Position numbers and translations under genes: made by a program. The notes under the pieces are model-generated. The model saw nothing but the letters and a program-made list of their open reading frames with translations, searched no databases and was not told where the DNA came from. A stretch of 64,000 nt of DNA from Paractinoplanes bogorensis (GTDB lineage Bacteria; Actinomycetota; Actinomycetes; Mycobacteriales; Micromonosporaceae), in the NCBI RefSeq assembly GCF_018829635.1, contig NZ_JAHKKG010000012.1, forward strand, positions 248,001-312,000. The letters run 5' to 3'. Shown in pieces: positions 61,015 through 64,000 of this stretch (the first letter of the stretch is position 1; each line of letters begins with the position of its first letter).

Positions 61015-61944
61015 CGGGACGGTGACCACGTCCACCAGCGCGTTCTTGCGCAGCAGCGTGATCGGCAGGTCGGTGCCGATCGCCGGGCCCAGCATCAGGC
61101 GCTGCAACGCCTGCACGCTCTGCGTCGGCTGACCGCCGGCCGTGATGAGGATGTCGCCCAGATAGATCCCGGCGCTTCCAGCCGGGCTGCCGGGCACGAC
61201 CTCGACCACCCGAAGCCCCAGCTTCTGGCCCAGTCGGGAGGCCAGCGCCGGCGGCAGCGGGGCGGGCACCCCGGCCACCCCGAGCCACGCCCGGCGGACG
61301 CGACCGTTGGCGACCAGGTCCCCGATGATCGAGCGGGTCGTCGCGTTGATCGGGACGGCGAGCCCCAGGCCGTAGCCCGCCACCGCGGTGTTGATGCCCA
61401 CCACAGTGCCGGTCGAGTCGGCCAGTGCGCCCCCGGAGTTGCCCGGGTTCAGGGCCGCGTCGGTCTGGATGACGCTGTCGATGATGCGCAGACGCTGGCC
61501 GTCGCGGGCCGGGAGTGAGCGGCCCAGCCCGGACACGACGCCGGCCGTGACGCTGCCGGCCAGGCCCATCGGGTTGCCCACGGCCACCACGAGCTGGCCG
61601 ATCTTGAGGTCGTCGGCGTTGCCCAGCGGCGCGGCCGGGGCGCCCGGGTGGTGCACGCGTACGACGGCCAGGTCGGAGAGGGGATCCGCGCCGACCACGT
61701 CGAAGCGGGTTTCGGTGCCGTCGGCGAAGTCGGCGGTTCCGCCGTTCGCCCCGGACACCACGTGAGCGTTGGTGAGCAGGAATCCGTCGTCGGTGAAGGT
61801 GACCGCCGAGCCGGCGCCCTGACCGCGCGGGGTGCGCACGGAGAGGGCCGCGACCGACGGCAGGAGTTTGGTGGCGACGCCGGTCACCACACGGCTGTAG
61901 GCATCGAGTGCCCCGGAATCGACACCCGTGTGTTCGGTATCCAT
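61000..61944 (-). CDS. HtrA-like trypsin-fold protease with PDZ domain, no visible export signal
   Basis: A 314-residue serine protease: catalytic triad His61 (LTNAHVVSG), Asp91 (LSDLAVV) and Ser170 (NPGNSGG), then a PDZ domain (about 220-310: LRVVEVVPGSPAGSAGIYLGDILITAGG). HtrA relatives degrade or refold damaged proteins outside the membrane and have a signal or helix; here neither the ATG at 61944 nor the upstream frame gives one. It may be cytoplasmic or exported some other way. The 3' end is duplicated with its stop. Confidence 0.88.
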   Translation of the reverse strand: MDTEHTGVDSGALDAYSRVVTGVATKLLPSVAALSVRTPRGQGAGSAVTFTDDGFLLTNAHVVSGANGGTADFADGTETRFDVVGADPLSDLAVVRVHHPGAPAAPLGNADDLKIGQLVVAVGNPMGLAGSVTAGVVSGLGRSLPARDGQRLRIIDSVIQTDAALNPGNSGGALADSTGTVVGINTAVAGYGLGLAVPINATTRSIIGDLVANGRVRRAWLGVAGVPAPLPPALASRLGQKLGLRVVEVVPGSPAGSAGIYLGDILITAGGQPTQSVQALQRLMLGPAIGTDLPITLLRKNALVDVVTVPAELT

Positions 61945-62108
61945 GAGTGCTTCAACACGGCGCCGAACAGCGTCGATGCCCGGGTGCCGTACGCCCACGG
62001 CGAAACGGGCCGTCACTCTGGGTCGCGCTAATCGCACAGAAAGTCCGACCGGATGATGGTGCATCGCGGTTGTATGGGTCGAGAAGGACGTATGACGGAG
62101 GGAACCGC

Positions 62109-62399
62109 ATGGTCATCGCCGACCAGTCGATGCCGGCCGACATCGTGGACATCCTGCTGTGGCAGGACGCGCAGCAGATGCTGGGACGCCACGCCGAACC
62201 GGACGGCGACGACAACTGCGTCTGGTGTGGATGGCAGTGGCCGTGTGCACCACGGCGGCTCGCCGAACGGGCCGACGCCGCGTCCCGCCGGCCGTGGCGT
62301 GAGGCGTGGACCGTCCGCCACGACCTGAACAGCATCCGGGCCATGCCCGGCCTGGACGACCGCCGGCGCGTCGCGCCGAACCGCGGCCGCTTCGACTAG
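62109..62399 (+). CDS. Small Cys-rich protein (CxxC-x5-C)
   Basis: A 96-residue protein with H28 and C37-x-x-C40-x5-C46 (NCVWCGWQWPC), flanked by acidic and basic helices. This looks like a metal or Fe-S site. The ATG at 62109 has GGAGGG at ideal spacing. No named family; similar short WPC-containing proteins occur in actinobacteria. It stands alone, divergent from the HtrA-like gene. Confidence 0.7.
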   Translation: MVIADQSMPADIVDILLWQDAQQMLGRHAEPDGDDNCVWCGWQWPCAPRRLAERADAASRRPWREAWTVRHDLNSIRAMPGLDDRRRVAPNRGRFD

Positions 62400-62689
62400 G
62401 ACAACTTCATCCGGTCTTCGACGTCGCCCGTCAGCTTGACCTCCCCCGGCAGGCCTGGCTACCCGGCCCGGGATGACGTCGCCCGGCGGAGAGTCCGCTG
62501 CGCCCCGCCAGCGTCGCGATCTCCCGCCTTGAAGACCCGCCCTTGAACTGGCCAGGACCGGCATGCCTCCGTCGGTCCAGCGTCTCCGGCCAGACGCGTC
62601 CCCCGGTTCGGGCGGGACGGTTGGCGGGAGTGCGGGACCACAGGTTCCCCCGTTCCATCACGGTCTCGCACTCCCGCCCAGCCGAAGCA
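62400..62689. other. Gene-free stretch
   Basis: No reading frame here has convincing coding character or ribosome site. Only overlapping GC-rich frames are present. The promoter, candidate RNA and terminator that follow are described separately. Confidence 0.6.
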
Positions 62690-62743
62690 CAAACGAAAGA
62701 CTCCCGGCACGTCCGACCCGGCAAGACCGGACGTACCGGGAGT
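62690..62743 (-). terminator. Strong intrinsic terminator
   Basis: Stem of 16 base pairs (62743-62728 with 62715-62700, one G-T type mismatch, 12-base loop). On the minus strand it is followed by CTTTCGTTTG, the most T-rich tail of any hairpin in the window. Confidence 0.75.
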
Positions 62744-62825
62744 ATGCGATGCACGGACCGTGACAGCGGCATGCACATCGTCCTCGGTGGACCACACCTT
62801 GACGTGGCGGCCAGGTGAGTGTCCT
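62690..62825 (-). ncRNA. Candidate iron-responsive small RNA
   Basis: A minus-strand transcript of about 135 bases is predicted: promoter at 62859-62831 with an iron box, start near 62825, and an intrinsic terminator at 62743-62690. No gene inside it is convincing; a frame with ATGs at 62781 and 62775 runs straight through the terminator stem. The arrangement is like MrsI, the IdeR-controlled small RNA of mycobacteria, though no sequence relation is claimed. It may instead be the leader of an unrecognised peptide. Confidence 0.5.
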
Positions 62826-62828
62826 GAG

Positions 62829-62847
62829 TTAGGTTAGGCTACCCTTG
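62829..62847. promoter_or_regulatory. IdeR/DmdR-type iron box
   Basis: TTAGGTTAGGCTACCCTTG matches 16 of 19 positions of the consensus TTAGGTTAGGCTAACCTAA bound by iron-dependent DtxR-family repressors of actinobacteria. It overlaps the -10 element of the promoter below, so Fe-loaded repressor would block it. Confidence 0.75.
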
Positions 62848-62859
62848 CCCAGCCGTCAA
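62831..62859 (-). promoter_or_regulatory. Promoter overlapping the iron box
   Basis: On the minus strand TTGACG (62859-62854), 17 bases, TAACCT (62836-62831). The -35 overlaps the stop codon of the GNAT gene. Confidence 0.65.
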
Positions 62860-63362
62860 CGAAGTGCTCGGCTGTATCTCCACTGCGCGACCGGCTCCCC
62901 GTTGACCGGCTCGACCCGCGTGGCACCGTCCGCGTGCCAGCCCCCGGCCTCGTAGAAACCCCGCGCCCGCGTGTTGTCCTCGAGCACCCACAGCACGGCC
63001 CGATCCGCGAGCCCGGCCAGCTTCTCCAGCGCGTCCACCATCAGCAGGCGCCCCACCCCGGTGCCGATCTGCTCGGGCGCGACGTGGATCGCGTACAGCT
63101 CGGCCGCCCCCTCGGTCTCCGACGGCCCCACATAGGTGAACCCCACGACGGCACCGGAGGAAGAGACCGCCACCGTCATCCGGTGCGTGTCCTGCTCCCA
63201 GCGGTACCGTTCGCTCCACCATTCGCCGAACGCCGCCGCCGTCCGCAGTTCCAGCGTCGACGCCGACAGGATTCCCGCATAGGCCGCGACCCGCGAGCGC
63301 TGATGCACCTCGCCGACCGCGATCAGATCAAATTCTTTCGCCGTACGCAGGGAGACGCTCAT
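62856..63362 (-). CDS. GNAT-family N-acetyltransferase
   Basis: A 168-residue acetyltransferase: acetyl-CoA loop VAPEQIGTGVGRLLM near 93-107, and WVLEDNTRARGFYEAGGW near 123-140, which is the usual C-terminal signature. It acetylates an unknown amine. It lies 19 bases downstream of rnz on the same strand, so it may be co-transcribed. Confidence 0.88.
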   Translation of the reverse strand: MSVSLRTAKEFDLIAVGEVHQRSRVAAYAGILSASTLELRTAAAFGEWWSERYRWEQDTHRMTVAVSSSGAVVGFTYVGPSETEGAAELYAIHVAPEQIGTGVGRLLMVDALEKLAGLADRAVLWVLEDNTRARGFYEAGGWHADGATRVEPVNGEPVAQWRYSRALR

Positions 63363-63381
63363 CGCCCGACGGTAGCCGCAC

Positions 63382-64000
63382 TCATCCTCCGGCGGTGGCC
63401 GCCCGCCTCGGGGGCACCGGAACCCGTTCGAGGTCCGCCCCGACCACGATGTCGCCGTCGAACTCGGCGCGGGCCTCGTCGAGGAACCGGGACGGGTCCG
63501 GATAGCGCTGCGAGAAGTGGGTCAGCACCAGCGTCCGTACACCGGCCTCGCGCGCGACCCGGCCCGCCTGCGCCGCGGTCAGGTGCCCCACCTGGGCGGC
63601 CATCTCAGCGTCCTCGGTCAGGAAGGTCGACTCGATCACCAGCAGGTCGACCCCGGCCGCCAGCGCGAACACGTTGTCGCACAGGCCGGTGTCCATGATG
63701 AAGGCGAAGCTCTGCCCGGGTCGTTCGACGCTGACCTGCTCGAGCGTGACGTCGCCGGCGCGGCCGGTCCGCTGCAACTCGCCGACCGCGGGCCCGGCGA
63801 TGCCGTGGGCCGCCAGCAGCTCGGGAACCATGCGACGGCCGCTCGGTTCGTCCAGCCGGTAGCCGTACGTGGGAAGGGAATGTCTTAGGGGTAACGCCGT
63901 GAGCGGTCCGTCATTCCAAGAAGAGCCGGCGATGGGCGAAGCGACGATGGAAGCGTTGTCCCAATAGCTGGTGGCGTGCCGCAGGCGGTCGTAGAACTCC
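63382..64000 (-). CDS. rnz: Ribonuclease Z (5' part beyond window)
   Basis: The last 206 codons are inside the window. RNase Z trims tRNA 3' ends. Visible: PLRHSLPTYGYRLDEP (the LxHxxxTxGYR region), FIMDTGLCDNV (metal-binding Asp), DLLVIESTF and LTHFSQRY (metal-binding His), all typical of the beta-lactamase-fold RNase Z. Codons TTA (63892-63894) and CTA (63886-63888) lie near the PLRHS motif, unusual in this DNA. The N-terminus and HxHxDH motif are outside the window. Confidence 0.93.
   Translation of the reverse strand, partial: EFYDRLRHATSYWDNASIVASPIAGSSWNDGPLTALPLRHSLPTYGYRLDEPSGRRMVPELLAAHGIAGPAVGELQRTGRAGDVTLEQVSVERPGQSFAFIMDTGLCDNVFALAAGVDLLVIESTFLTEDAEMAAQVGHLTAAQAGRVAREAGVRTLVLTHFSQRYPDPSRFLDEARAEFDGDIVVGADLERVPVPPRRAATAGG

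Noticed and set aside
62431..62797. Minus-strand open frames downstream of the iron-box promoter
   Set aside because: They run through the terminator hairpin, have no domain and unusual composition. A short regulated peptide cannot be fully excluded.

Overview
The window is high-GC DNA with very strong G/C preference at third codon positions, many GTG starts, and 1-8 base stop/start overlaps (ATGA, GTGA, TGATG). The gene content is a filamentous actinobacterium: a cslA-glxA-cslZ tip-glycan operon, eno-ftsB-DUF501-ppx order, mfd-lipoprotein-mazG order, PadR/HAAS and MoxR/DUF58 operons, and a tRNA-Leu(UAA) of the bldA type. A Micromonosporaceae member (Actinoplanes-like) fits best, but that is inference from gene content. 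No insertion sequence, phage or CRISPR array was seen.

Region by region. 1-11055 is a polysaccharide locus. It holds a chain-length/pseudo-kinase protein, a polymerase or ligase, a kinase-fold protein, a PAPS-dependent sulfotransferase, a Wzx-type flippase and a methyltransferase, in one overlapping minus-strand series. Next to it are an APS-kinase protein that would make PAPS and two secreted GH26-like hydrolases, one cut by the window edge. Together these suggest a secreted, sulfated exopolysaccharide. 11065-12228 holds two DUF4352-like membrane proteins. 12343-15731 is a four-gene ABC exporter operon (two ATPase/permease pairs). 16662-18053 is a secreted GH5 cellulase with a perfect CebR-type operator at its predicted start of transcription. 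18147-19920 is a TetR gene divergent from a membrane protein. 20018-22813 is PEP carboxylase. 22938-29369 is a tightly overlapped operon: HypX-like protein, CslA, GlxA and a GH6 glucanase.

29555-44087 is mostly housekeeping: mfd, a lipoprotein, mazG (with a possible 12-residue leader peptide), a DUF885 peptidase, a PilZ protein, enolase, ftsB, DUF501, an ArgA-type acetyltransferase, ppx, and a PadR/HAAS pair with a predicted leaderless promoter. 44176-50305 has a pair of small anchored proteins, a family 5 uracil-DNA glycosylase and the DUF4129/MoxR/DUF58 operon. 50397-57105 has NDH-2, tRNA-Leu(UAA), cystathionine beta-synthase, two SGNH hydrolases and a thiolase. 57187-64000 has a Bax-inhibitor-like protein, a TPM protein, an HtrA-like protease with no visible export signal, a small Cys-rich protein, a GNAT and the 3' part of RNase Z.

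The most interesting signals are: (i) in the one long gene-free stretch (62400-62855), an IdeR/DmdR-type iron box on a good promoter that leads into a strong hairpin with a T-rich tail and no convincing gene, a candidate iron-responsive small RNA; (ii) the sulfated-polysaccharide locus, with a degenerate ATP-sulfurylase domain and a degenerate tyrosine-kinase domain; (iii) HypX coupled to the CslA-GlxA operon; (iv) four independent short tandem duplications that each duplicate the stop codon of a gene; (v) TTA codons in mfd, rnz and a MoxR-operon gene in the same window as the UUA-reading tRNA.
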